NCBI GenBank assembly: GCA_015146655.1
Contig: VKHL01000059.1
Coordinates: forward strand, 1-64,000
Source of the DNA: Ochromonas danica
Taxonomy: Eukaryota; Sar; Chrysophyceae; Chromulinales; Chromulinaceae
Reading direction: 5' to 3'
Length of the DNA: 64,000 bases
Under the pieces are notes generated by a model, which was given only the letters and a program-made list of their open reading frames with translations, did no database searches and was not told the origin of the DNA. Below are positions 43,045 to 52,254 of the stretch, one piece after another. Position 1 is the first letter of the stretch; the number at the start of each line of letters is the position of its first letter. The translations under genes and the position numbers were made by a program.

Positions 43045-43626
43045 TTAGATAAGGATGAAAGGTCCAGCAATCAGAAGAGGAATGGTGAAGACAATTTGCT
43101 TCCACAGCTCTGGATTCATAGTCGCGAAACCAGAGACACAGCAGATCCAAGCGAGGCAAGTCAATGCTCTACCTGACCACTTATGGAGAAAGCGCACAGT
43201 CTTATTGGTCTTGAGGATGCCGAAGTCAGGGTTCAGTCCGACGGCGCCAAAGATGCCAAGGCCCAGATATCCCAAAAGCACAGCCACACCTGCCTTTCCG
43301 TGGTTTGTTTTCAGATGGGGGTAGCCATTCATATCTTTGTTGCTGTGAATGACATACCAGCCAAACAAACTAAGGAACACCGCAAGAAACATCAAATTTC
43401 CATGCAGGCGAGTCTTTTCCAGACCGCCAATCTTCTTCAAGAGTGTAGCATTTCCCGCCAGGGCAACGAATGAGAAAAGCATGGCAATGGGATGCCAACT
43501 GAACCAGATCCAGCTACCACTTTTGAATCCTACAGTGAGGCCTGCCAGAACAGCATAAAGGATAAGAGGGCCCCAAAGAAGACGAAAATTTCTTTCAGTG
43601 GGCTTTTCAGCAGAGTCAGAACCCAT
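43045..43626 (-). CDS. cytochrome b561-domain membrane protein
   Basis: A single exon of 193 residues. The ATG at 43626 is the first in frame; the frame extends upstream only via TTG. Five to six membrane helices carry the spaced histidines of eukaryotic b561 proteins: FSWHPIAML, TRLHGNLMFL, KTNHGKAGVA and RFLHKWSGRAL. Such proteins bind two b haems and move electrons across internal membranes, often from ascorbate. The size and lack of extra domains suggest the CYB561D2-like group. No signal peptide is visible. Confidence 0.85.
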   Translation of the reverse strand: MGSDSAEKPTERNFRLLWGPLILYAVLAGLTVGFKSGSWIWFSWHPIAMLFSFVALAGNATLLKKIGGLEKTRLHGNLMFLAVFLSLFGWYVIHSNKDMNGYPHLKTNHGKAGVAVLLGYLGLGIFGAVGLNPDFGILKTNKTVRFLHKWSGRALTCLAWICCVSGFATMNPELWKQIVFTIPLLIAGPFILI

Positions 43627-44361
43627 ATTAAACAGTTTCAAAGTATTGAAGGTGAAGAAAAGAAAAGTGAGTTAATAGCCTAGAGGCTCGTGAGGTCGGG
43701 GCAGACTGAGCGCGTGGCTTTCGAGAAGAAGCAGAAGAATCCCAAGATGGTGCGGCTACAAACCTCAAAAGTGGGTTTATAAGTCCAATAATAGGGGTTT
43801 TGGCTTGGTCTCGATCATTCTCTCCACCTTGCCACTCCGGGATGGACTTGTCGTTGTTGAACTTGATGCTTGACAATGCTGACATGGTGCTCATCACCAA
43901 TTTGAACCTAATCGTTGGTTGAGGATCAGTAGTTCACTTCTTGATTGCGCTTCTCATCTTCATACCGCCTACCAGATCGTGCGATTCTGCTTGTGAGCAT
44001 TGCGTACTGTGCCTATCACATCCCTGATCAAATGACTATTTGCAGGGATTGATTCGCTCAGCTAGTCTTTGTGGTTGATATGAGAGCACTCTACCCTGCC
44101 GGTCTGCATTTTCTTATTATGAGTTCGCTCCTCCGAAGCGTGGCACGAAAACTTTATCGCAAAACTCCATTAGTTAAATTAGTTCATTTGTTAAATGACC
44201 TGTCTTTTGATACAATGGTTCAGTGTATTATAATACCACTCTAAAGTCGTCAATCTATTGAAGGAAAGTTTCCCGTGACTGCAACTCATCATATTGGGTG
44301 AAAGATAGTCTCACAAGCTGCCGCTATGCATGATAGAATAATGCAAAAAAAAAAGCTATAG
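43627..44361. other. spacer upstream of the b561 gene, with an upstream open frame
   Basis: On the minus strand an ATG-started frame of about 85 codons (start near 43886, MSALSSIKFNNDKSIPEW) ends in a TAA at 43630-43628, one base before the b561 ATG. It may be an uORF in the b561 leader or an unspliced first exon. No other gene is visible; 43900-44361 is plain AT-rich sequence. Confidence 0.4.
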
Positions 44362-45684
44362 TCAGCTGATCTTCTTGTGCTTTTCTGAGGAGCTCGCATT
44401 ATCCTCATTTTCCGCTTCTCCTTTGATGTGCTCCTTCTCTGATGGCAGATATTTGCCCAGTAAATATGCTACCGCAGTCAGTGCAAAATAATGAACAGCA
44501 GTAACATAGCCCTTCATAGATTGGTTTCCTGGCCAATAGGAGAGTATAACAGCGCCATACACAGGAGCAACTATTCCTGCCAGGGAAGTGGCAACATTGG
44601 CCAAACTCAACATGGCACCCAAGTGTTCTGCGGGAAGATAGCTGATAAACAAAGCCTTCGAAGCAGCTTCTTCAAGACTTGCCAAAGACTGGGCTGGGAG
44701 CAAAGAAACCAGAAAGAAAAACCAAAAGTTCGTTGTACTGCCTTCTATGAAGGCAGTAATTGTCAGTAGCAAAAGACTCAAAGTAACCACTTGACTTTCA
44801 CTCTTTAATGCATGAAGTATGGGTCGGATGAGAAATGACTGGGTGAAGAAAGAGGCCAATGTGGCACATGACGTTAAGAAGCCAAGCTGATAGGTCTCCA
44901 TACCAAACCTCCCTTCATAATAGTTAATGATATTTCTAGCACTGAAACTGACAGCAACAAAGCCAACTGCAATTCGAAAGGCAAATAAACAGTTGGCTGG
45001 TGACGATACATAGAAGTATAGTTTATCCAGTAGTCCTGAGAAGTGGAAAGTAGTAAACCAAGAGAGAGATTTCTTCCAATCATTTCTCCAATTATTCTGT
45101 GCAGAAGGTTGGCTCACCTTACCACTGACGTTGCTGAGAATGGCATGATCAGGTAGAACAAAGCAACATAGCAAAGCATTAATAACGAAGAGAAGAGAGG
45201 CAAAAGCAGGAGGCAGTTGTGGATGCCAATGATAGAGGATACCACCAAGACTAGGTCCCAATGCAAAGCTAATCGATGACATTGCTGCGAGACGCCCAAG
45301 TTCAGCAGTACGTAACTCATGATCATTGGCAGTTAATTCTGCAACAACAAGAGTGGAAGTGGTCATCGTTTGCTTGACCAATCCTACTAGTACACGACTG
45401 AACAGTAGCCACCACCACTCACGACAGAAGCCAACCATAAAATAAGAAATAGCAGATCCAACAAAAGAAAGAATTAAAATATTTCTTTTGGATGCGTAGT
45501 CACTCAGAACACCTAAAGCAATCCCACCAATCAATTGAGAGGAAGAATAAAAAGAAGTAATTAATCCATAGGATTGACTTGATAATCCAGCATCACGGAA
45601 ATAACTTGAGATAAGAGGTAAGACCAAGGAGACTGCGAAGAAATCAAGAAAGACCAAGATCTTCAACCAGGTAAGCACTTGCAT
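44362..45684 (-). CDS. major facilitator superfamily transporter, MFSD9/SLC22A18-like
   Basis: A single exon of 440 residues with about twelve membrane helices. The first helix carries LVFLDFFAVSLVLPL and the loop 2-3 motif is GVLSDYASKRN (MFS signature A). GPSLGGILYHWHP after helix 5 matches the drug:H+ antiporter motif C region. The C-terminal tail is acidic and Ser-rich (about 30 residues). The closest branch I recognise is MFSD9/SLC22A18-type orphan carriers. No substrate can be read from the sequence. The first 100 bases of the gene's 5' end are duplicated at 48042-48146. Confidence 0.8.
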   Translation of the reverse strand: MQVLTWLKILVFLDFFAVSLVLPLISSYFRDAGLSSQSYGLITSFYSSSQLIGGIALGVLSDYASKRNILILSFVGSAISYFMVGFCREWWWLLFSRVLVGLVKQTMTTSTLVVAELTANDHELRTAELGRLAAMSSISFALGPSLGGILYHWHPQLPPAFASLLFVINALLCCFVLPDHAILSNVSGKVSQPSAQNNWRNDWKKSLSWFTTFHFSGLLDKLYFYVSSPANCLFAFRIAVGFVAVSFSARNIINYYEGRFGMETYQLGFLTSCATLASFFTQSFLIRPILHALKSESQVVTLSLLLLTITAFIEGSTTNFWFFFLVSLLPAQSLASLEEAASKALFISYLPAEHLGAMLSLANVATSLAGIVAPVYGAVILSYWPGNQSMKGYVTAVHYFALTAVAYLLGKYLPSEKEHIKGEAENEDNASSSEKHKKIS

Positions 45685-45979
45685 TGTTTTGATTATGACC
45701 TCTAAGAGAAAGATTGCTAGTACTAATAAGAGAAGCTATAGAGGGACAAAGACTACTACACAAAAATAAGACTGAAGAAGGGACAAGATCAGAAGAGAAG
45801 AGAGTAGAACAAGAAAATGAATGAAAACATCAGCAGCAGAACTGAAACTCAAAAAGCCAGAAACTGTCCTTTTGGGAGTGCTGAGGGGACCGCAAGGCCA
45901 CCACCCATTTTGCTTGCACGGTTGAGTGGATTGATGTCGCTCATCTAAAAGCAAATATAAACATAGAAAATAGTTGTCG

Positions 45980-47035
45980 ATGACTTCCGAATCTATATTT
46001 ACTCCTTTTTTCACCTTCCGTGATAATGATAATTCTATTGATAAAGGAAAGGAAATGCTGGAGCAAAATGAATCTGTCAAAACTGCTATTATTTTGGCCA
46101 ACAAACTTGTTCAGGAACGAGAAGCCGCATACCAACTTTATGCCCCAGCACTTAAAACCTTCACTTCTTCCTTAAATGACGACGAAATTTATGGATTTCT
46201 AGACGAAATGATCAGCATTGGGTGCGATGTTGATGTGGAGACTTTCAAGACTTTGGGTAATTCCTATATGATGACTAGCATCCCTACTAAAAAAGATGGA
46301 ACAAGACCTCTAATAAGCTTTAATGAAACTTATATTCGAGATAGTGCTGAAAGAAATTGCTTTCTTCATTTCGTCAAGATCATTCATGCGTATGGGCATA
46401 TTCTTACACTTAAAGTGATGAAACATGTATATTCGCAACAAGGCAGCGAGAGCGTATCAAGTGAACGCGCTGAAACCCCAACAAAAGTTGGCATGATTTG
46501 GTCTTCCTCTCTGGGCAAAGAAATTGGCGATTGTGGTAGTGCAGCAGAAGAATCACTTTTTGGAGGGCGTGTTGTTGTGGCGACTCGCACCGCAAAATAT
46601 TTCAGCAAACCATTGGGACTAGATGTGCGACATTTTAAAACTCTGTGTCTTGGGGAGGGAAACACGAAAACGTTCAGCATCCCTGATGAGTACATCTCTC
46701 AGATATTAAACCAGTTAAGGGAATGGACAACTGGCACAAGGATTCCAAATCTTGAAATCCCACAAGGGGAATTAATAAGTGGTAGCTTTGCCCCAACAGA
46801 ACAAGAAGCAATGAGATGGATGGGTAAGAAACGCAAGAGGGCTGCAAATGATTGTTATGAAGAAAACTTTGATTACGATAACTATGATATTCTCGTCGAT
46901 GCTGGTTTGGCACCGTCTGCCGAGCAAGCAAGACTCTGTCAAGAAGAGGGGAGGAAACTTTCAATAATGATAATTTCTAGCGGACAAAATAATGCCAATT
47001 ATCGCTATAAACTGATAAGAGCATGGCATCTGTAA
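45980..47035 (+). CDS. orphan protein, unknown function
   Basis: A single exon of 351 residues, first ATG at 45980 (MTSESIFTPFFTFRDND). The frame is free of low complexity and has a balanced composition, so it looks like a true gene. Helical segments alternate with a central region of strands (KVGMIWSSSLGKEI, GGRVVVATRTAKYF). The C-terminal third is charged with a basic KKRKRAAND, possibly a nuclear signal. I do not recognise the family. It lies head to head with the MFS carrier and directly beside a run of gene fragments, so it could have arrived with them. Confidence 0.6.
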   Translation: MTSESIFTPFFTFRDNDNSIDKGKEMLEQNESVKTAIILANKLVQEREAAYQLYAPALKTFTSSLNDDEIYGFLDEMISIGCDVDVETFKTLGNSYMMTSIPTKKDGTRPLISFNETYIRDSAERNCFLHFVKIIHAYGHILTLKVMKHVYSQQGSESVSSERAETPTKVGMIWSSSLGKEIGDCGSAAEESLFGGRVVVATRTAKYFSKPLGLDVRHFKTLCLGEGNTKTFSIPDEYISQILNQLREWTTGTRIPNLEIPQGELISGSFAPTEQEAMRWMGKKRKRAANDCYEENFDYDNYDILVDAGLAPSAEQARLCQEEGRKLSIMIISSGQNNANYRYKLIRAWHL

Positions 47036-47037
47036 GA

Positions 47038-47283
47038 AAGAATTTCTCTGCTCGTGATAGCATGAGCTCACTCTTGCGAAATAAACTGCGCAAGTCAACT
47101 TCCACTTCCTGCAGCTCCGATAGTCTCAGACCTGCAGCTGCTGTTGCTGTTGTGCTGTGCGAAGTTGTTCTACTTCGATAAGCAATCGTTGAATGCGATC
47201 TTCTGCCTCGTGTAGATTGTCTACTTTGCTTTGCAACTGTAACGCCAACTTCTCTTCTTCTAGAATAAGAACATTGATTTCAT
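47038..47283 (-). pseudogene. inverted partial copy of the coiled-coil gene at 52718-54826
   Basis: This segment is the reverse complement of two pieces of the coiled-coil gene (about 53972-54100 and 54200-54320), joined across a deletion of roughly 80-100 bases. Identity is above 90 percent. It keeps an open frame over about 85 codons (for example VDNLHEAEDRIQRLLIEVEQ) but has no start, end or promoter of its own. It is a recent, truncated gene copy. Confidence 0.85.
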
Positions 47284-48041
47284 CAGCGATCATCAAAAGT
47301 GCAAGGCACGGGTAGATCGAAGAGTGCAGCTTCTTCCAGATGAGCAGAAGCAATTGCCATCTTCGAAGCAAAGTATGCACTGTTGGCAGCTATGAGCGGA
47401 CGTTCCCCGTGTCTTTCGTTCTTATCGTAGGCATTGCACGTACACTGCCTTCTCATGGCAAAAGTACCCGATAACTCTTACGATCTGTCGCACCTTTGGT
47501 ACCTATCGCTCCTTCGATCTATCCGATGTCAACAGTGGGATTCAGTGAGCGACCGAATCATATACCCCTCGACCACCTAGCATATTCATATCAGCTGTTG
47601 TGCGAGGATTGAAAATGCGAACAGGGCGATTGAGTTTCAGAGCACATAAAGCAGCAGAAGCCGCATTCACAACACCACCTGTTAGCTTTCCTCCAAATCC
47701 TCCACCCACACGAGCACAATAAACTTCTAATTGACTCGAAGGAACATTTAGAATAGACGCGATACTTGCAGCATTATCAGAAGGAAGCTGCGTTCCAAAT
47801 ACGATGTTCACTTTGTTTCCATCCACCAATTTAGCAACAGCAGCGTGTGCTTCTTCCATGTAGAAATGGCTTTGACCAGCCGCAGAGAGTCGACCAGAAA
47901 ATCGATAAGGCGCCATCACCAACTTCAATAATGTGGCTTACTGAAGGCTCAAGAAGAGGATAAAAGGATTTTTGAGCCACAGCAGTGGTTAGATCAGTAA
48001 TGGGTACTCCAGCGTCAGAGCCATAAGTCACCTTGACAGTA
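47284..48041 (-). pseudogene. xanthine dehydrogenase / aldehyde oxidase fragment
   Basis: Read on the minus strand, the pieces are in the order of the molybdenum-binding half of a xanthine dehydrogenase. First comes YGSDAGVPITDLTTAVAQ (about 48031-47915). Then, after a frame change, GQSHFYMEEAHAAVAK and VYCARVGGGFGGKLTGG (47928-47542) follow; GGGFGGK is the pterin/Mo-site motif. After a gap with internal sequence missing comes the C-terminal block AANSAYFASKMAIASAHLEE with DLPVPCTF (about 47400-47290). The N-terminal iron-sulfur and FAD domains are absent. It is a deleted, frameshifted relic of a host gene located elsewhere. Confidence 0.8.
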
Positions 48042-48146
48042 TATCTTCAACCAGGTAAGCACTTGCATTGTTTTGATTATGACCTCTAAGAGAAAGATTG
48101 CTAGTACTAATAAGACGAGGTAGAGGGACAAAGACTACTACACAAT
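48042..48146. repeat. duplicate of the MFS gene 5' end
   Basis: About 105 bases match 45659-45762, covering the MFS start codon and leader, at roughly 95 percent identity. A second, 38-base match (48931-48968 to 45839-45877) lies beyond the retroelement fossil. The two matches are therefore parts of one copied leader that was later interrupted. Confidence 0.85.
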
Positions 48147-48930
48147 AACCGTTTCGCGCCTAGGACGCAATCCGAGGGTTTTCAGGCCGAGGTTTCATCA
48201 CGATCCAAGTGCGCAATTTTAGTACGAGGCGCTACGATCACCCAGTGGGTGAAGAAGAAAAGCGAGTATGAAGACGCCAAAGTTACCATGTACAACATAC
48301 TGTGGGCTAGCTGCGACTTGTCGATGCAGTACAAGTTAGAGGAGTTCGACTCCTATGAGAGAGCAAAGAGGACCAAGAACCCACTGGAGCTCTGGCTCAT
48401 GATCAAGGAGGCAAGCACGGGCATCAGTCCCGATGCCAATAAGTCTCATCTGCGTATGAAAGCTCAGCAGAAGTTCCACTCCCTGCTACAACAAAGAGGA
48501 GAGAGTGTTAACAACTTCTATAACAGGTACAAGCTGGAGCTAGCATACCTGGAATCGGCCGGCGTAGATCCCATGCGAGACGAAGATCAGGCAATGAGCT
48601 TCATCCTGAAGCTCAATGCCAACTTCGGACGCCTGCGGACACAGCTTCTTGAGGAGAAGCTTATCAAATGTCCCAAGACACTGGCAAAGGCACTCAAGCA
48701 AGCGCGAGAGAGAGAAGCTGTGTCCGCAGGCGTCCGAAGTTGGCATTGAGCTTCAGGATGAAGCTCATTGCCTGATCTTCGTCTCGCACGGGATCTACGC
48801 CGGCCGATTCCAGGTATGCTAGCTCCAGCTTGTACCTGTTATAGAAGTTTTTAACACTCTCTCCTCTTTGTTGTAGCAGGGAGTGGAACTTCTGCTGAGC
48901 TTTGTAGTAGAAGTTGTTAACAGAATCCCA
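48147..48930 (+). mobile_element. LTR-retrotransposon gag fossil (Ty1/copia-like), broken
   Basis: This is a broken fragment of a Gag region of the UBN2/copia type, recognised from its helical Gag-like composition (for example FHSLLQQRGESVNNFYNRYK). About 200 bases of it recur in inverted orientation at 48720-48920, next to the forward copy. No LTRs, protease, integrase or reverse transcriptase are visible. It sits inside the duplicated MFS leader, so it arrived after that duplication. The close similarity between forward and inverted parts suggests a fairly young rearrangement. Confidence 0.7.
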
Positions 48931-49013
48931 AGAACTGAAACTCAAAAAGCCAGAAACTGTCCTTTTGGAGTCATCCTGCCAGATATCCAGATATTCAGAA
49001 TCTGGACCATTGT

Positions 49014-50198
49014 ATGTTGAAGTTGTTTGGGCGACCGCAACACAACCAATTCCACCCAGTCATGAGTGCCTTAACAACTGAACCTGCCCCTATCTTCATT
49101 ACTGTCATTCTACCTGATGGCTCCTTGAAAGAGTTCTCATGTGATACTGATTGGACAGTAGGAGAGATCGAAGTGAAGATCCATACCACCTACAAACTCA
49201 CAGGCGGTCGTCTCACCCGAAACAACATCACTGTGAAGGACAGTTTGAAGCTGGAGCCTAGTATGAATGGACAATTAAAGTTCGTTGATGCTATTCACGA
49301 GCGACCTCGTATTGGTCTCGCACCTGACCTGCCACCTTCTCCTGCCTCTGCCTCTGCCGCTGCCTCACCTGCTCCTCTCAAACCACGTGGTCATCTATTG
49401 AATGATGAAGGTGAGTTAAATTGGACCAAAGTCTATTCCTTGTTCTGTAGTTTATTTCATTATCACAATGGTCTGTCTGTGTTGGTAGACGCCATGGCTC
49501 GTGCCTTGAGGAATGTTGTTGTCGATCCTCGTCTGCGTATGTTTGATCCTGAAGTTAGCACCAACATTCACTCTTCCGCAAGTTTCAAATCTTACGTTCG
49601 TAGGAAGTATAAGCATCGTTGTGTTCTCTGTGGTACCACCGAAAATCTCACAGTGGCTCATCTCATTGCCAATAACGACAAAGAAGATTATTCTGTCTTT
49701 CAACCACCCCGCTATAAGACTTATTTCAATGCAGAATCCATTCGTAATCGTATTGTGATCTGTGGTATTAAATCTGAAGTTGGAACATGCCATAATCTCT
49801 TCGATATGCACAATATTACCATCTTCTACAATGCTATGACCAAGAGGTATAATGCAGTCTGCGTACGTGCCAATCCTGCTGATCTTCGTTTCAAGACGGG
49901 AGACACTTGGGAGTTAAATTTTCCACCTGGATTGACGCCTGACGAGATGCCTTACAAGCGTATCTTGGCTTGGAGAGTGAGGAAGTGTGCCTTGGTCAAT
50001 GCTGCCTTCCTCAGCCCTGAGCAGTTGGATAGCTTTGCTACGGTGGCAGATCTGAGTGAGGCTGAGGAAGTGGCCGACTTCAACGAACTAGCTGATGATG
50101 CCTACAGCAGTGAGGCAGACACTGTATCTAATCACTCCAAGTCTGTCTCGCGTTGTTCGAGAACTTTTACTGGAGACAACAGTGTTTCGGACCACTGA
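49014..50198 (+). CDS. HNH endonuclease-domain protein with ubiquitin-like N-terminus
   Basis: A single exon of 394 residues from ATG 49014; ATG 49062 (MSALTTEPAPIF) is an equally plausible start. Residues about 25-90 look like a beta-grasp, ubiquitin-like domain (FITVILPDGSLKEFSCDTDW, then VGEIEVKIHTTYKL). A Pro/Ala linker follows. Residues about 200-280 form an HNH_2-type domain: KHRCVLCGTTENLTVAHLI, with CxxC and AH, then RIVICGI and CHNLFDMHNI with the last His. The tail is acidic and Ser-rich. HNH_2 domains cut DNA or RNA with one metal ion. Ub-like header plus nuclease is a known layout of Crinkler-type eukaryotic effectors, but no Crinkler LxLFLAK motif is visible. It sits in a mobile-element-rich stretch. 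Confidence 0.75.
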   Translation: MLKLFGRPQHNQFHPVMSALTTEPAPIFITVILPDGSLKEFSCDTDWTVGEIEVKIHTTYKLTGGRLTRNNITVKDSLKLEPSMNGQLKFVDAIHERPRIGLAPDLPPSPASASAAASPAPLKPRGHLLNDEGELNWTKVYSLFCSLFHYHNGLSVLVDAMARALRNVVVDPRLRMFDPEVSTNIHSSASFKSYVRRKYKHRCVLCGTTENLTVAHLIANNDKEDYSVFQPPRYKTYFNAESIRNRIVICGIKSEVGTCHNLFDMHNITIFYNAMTKRYNAVCVRANPADLRFKTGDTWELNFPPGLTPDEMPYKRILAWRVRKCALVNAAFLSPEQLDSFATVADLSEAEEVADFNELADDAYSSEADTVSNHSKSVSRCSRTFTGDNSVSDH

Positions 50199-50240
50199 AG
50201 AAGAAGAAGAAGAAGAAGAAGAAGAAGAAGAAGAAGAAGA
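50197..50240 (+). repeat. (GAA)n microsatellite
   Basis: About 14 GAA units start right at the stop codon of the HNH gene, in its presumed 3' UTR. A purine tract of this type can form triplex DNA. Confidence 0.95.
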
Positions 50241-51353
50241 TGTATAAAACAGTATTGAAAGTTGATAATTAGTATTCCTATGTTTATTAGACAAATGGTT
50301 ATATACAGTATTGACAGTAGAAAGAAACCTCTCGTTTGTATGCTGTGATTATAATACAAGTTTTCCCTTGATTTGATTTGATTTTAGCGTGGTTGATATG
50401 TATTATCCGCTTCGTTTATTCAAATCCAAGATTTCAATTTATTGTATTGTTGTTTGCACGATTATCCAAAAATCGATTATCCGGGATAATCGAGAAAACT
50501 TTGTGATTTATCTATTCTGAAATTGAATTATCTATTTGCTGATCTTTGATTATTGAAGATCATTCAAAAATGTCATATAACAAAGAAAAGGGGGGTGACA
50601 ACTATTAAGAGTCGGAGGTAGTATTTTTCATGCAAGTATTTGTTCATGTCATAAATGTTCGAGACCTCCAACCAACTAGGATGAAGAGTTTCCCAGGAAT
50701 ATCTGTGAAATTGGTGCGAAATGGAAATTGTGTCTAAAAGGTGGTAGTTTACCATGTTTCATGATCGTGGGGAGCCATCCCACAATTGGAAAGCCTTCTT
50801 TACAAGGAATACAGATGATATGACTAGAATGGTAGCCACTGATAGGAATGCAAAGCACGTGCCATCCTTCGAAAGCATCATGTTCTTCTACTGATCAAGA
50901 GGCTCTCTCCTCATATAGTCGATTAGTGACTTCAGTCAGTCTATCTTTTAAAGAACAGCAGAAAGAACTTAAAGCATTAGAAATTACAGCGTTAGATAAC
51001 CAAATTATCCAAGAGCTAAAAGGAAGAAATGGAAGAGGAGAGAAGGCAATTAGAAGCTCAGCTTGCTCTTTCTAACAAGGGGAAAACCAACAGAAAAAGA
51101 AAGTTAGATAACGAAGATAGTAATGATTGAGTTCTGCATTGTACTAAGAAGAAACAGTTAATAATATCCCCAATGATTGAAATACTTAAAAGCATGCGAT
51201 TCCTTTATCTCTTTAAAAGCTTCAACTAGCCTTTTGTCTGTTGTAATCTATTTCATTACATATTTTCTCTTTAGATATGCTTTCATCTTGTGAAACTCAA
51301 CACAATTGGCGCAAAGTCGTAGGAATAGGGTGGAAGAAAGAATATAACGATGC

Positions 51354-51517
51354 TATTGTCTCACAGTCTTCCATATGGGTGATACGAGCATGGGTTTTTG
51401 AACGATCTTGGAGTAGGCTGGATGAATGATCTGCGAAAAGTGGATCATTCATTCAACCTACTCCAAGATCATTCAAAAACCCATGCTCGTATCACCTATG
51501 GATGACTGTGAGACAAT
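51354..51517. repeat. fold-back element (about 75-bp arms)
   Basis: The left arm 51354-51431 pairs with the right arm 51443-51517 around an 11-base loop, with a few mismatches. The ends are ATTGTCTCACAG and its complement. It lies where the catalytic part of the decayed transposase would be expected, so it either inserted there or formed by an inverted duplication. Confidence 0.88.
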
Positions 51518-52002
51518 ATTATAGCTGCACTATATGACACCGAAACATCTCTCGTAATGGCGGGTTCTGCCATCGCGCGAAGTTCAATACTGTTTCTTTT
51601 AGCATTATAGTCGTGAAGAACTCTTGAAATTGTAGATACAGACAATCATCGACCTGTTTGCTCATAAATAAAAGCAGCAGCTTCGGATAGATACGAAATA
51701 GGGTGATCAAAGAAGTAGCAGATCGATGTCTTCTTCATTGACATGATGAAAGATGTCAGAAGAATGCTGCTGAAAGAGTTTACTCTATTGAAATAAGGAG
51801 TTCCAGTCGTAGACACCATTAGTTGGAACGTTCCATTGAGTTGCAATATCGTCGATAGATTTCCCGATGGACGAATAATAATGACTCAAGACTTTAAGAA
51901 TAAGCTCTTTATTATGCTTAATGGTGAAAGATCTTTTTAAAATGATGAGAAAACGAGAGAAAATGATCAAAATAGATAAATCAGATAGTTTTATCAATGA
52001 TC
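51518..52002 (-). mobile_element. remnant of a Tc1/mariner-IS630-type transposase
   Basis: On the minus strand the order of pieces fits the DNA-binding half of a Tc1/IS630-like transposase. First is a helix-turn-helix, FTIKHNKELILKVLSHYYSS with IDDIATQWNVPTNGVYDW, ending in a stop near 51785. In other frames come PISYLSEAAAFIYEQTG and a second helix-turn-helix, VSTISRVLHDYNAKRNSIEL (near 51600). The DDE catalytic domain is not seen; a fold-back lies in its place. At least two frame breaks are present, so it cannot be active. Confidence 0.6.
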
Positions 52003-52254
52003 CACGGTTGTTTAGAGCCACTGGAAGAGTGGTCCTGTACAACTTTTTTCGTTTTTCGGAGTTTCGGACGCTCATAACTGCTGTGGTCAAATGCGTGGGG
52101 AATAAACTAATCTGCTGTATGGAGACAAGGTCAGAAACGCGCTTTATACCCCCTTTAACTTTACAGAAACGCGTCCGAAACTCCGAAAAACGAAAAAAGT
52201 TGTACAGGACCACTTCCACCCTGTGGGTGGGGGCTAAACAACCTAGCAACCGTG
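52003..52254. mobile_element. MITE with CACGGTTG termini
   Basis: A 252-bp element with terminal inverted repeats beginning CACGGTTG. The arms extend about 55-70 bases with a small offset and share the block GTCCTGTACAACTTTTTTCG. There is no coding capacity inside. It sits at the upstream edge of the transposase remnant, so that shadow frames run through it. I see no clean target duplication (flanks GATC and TATC). Confidence 0.8.
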
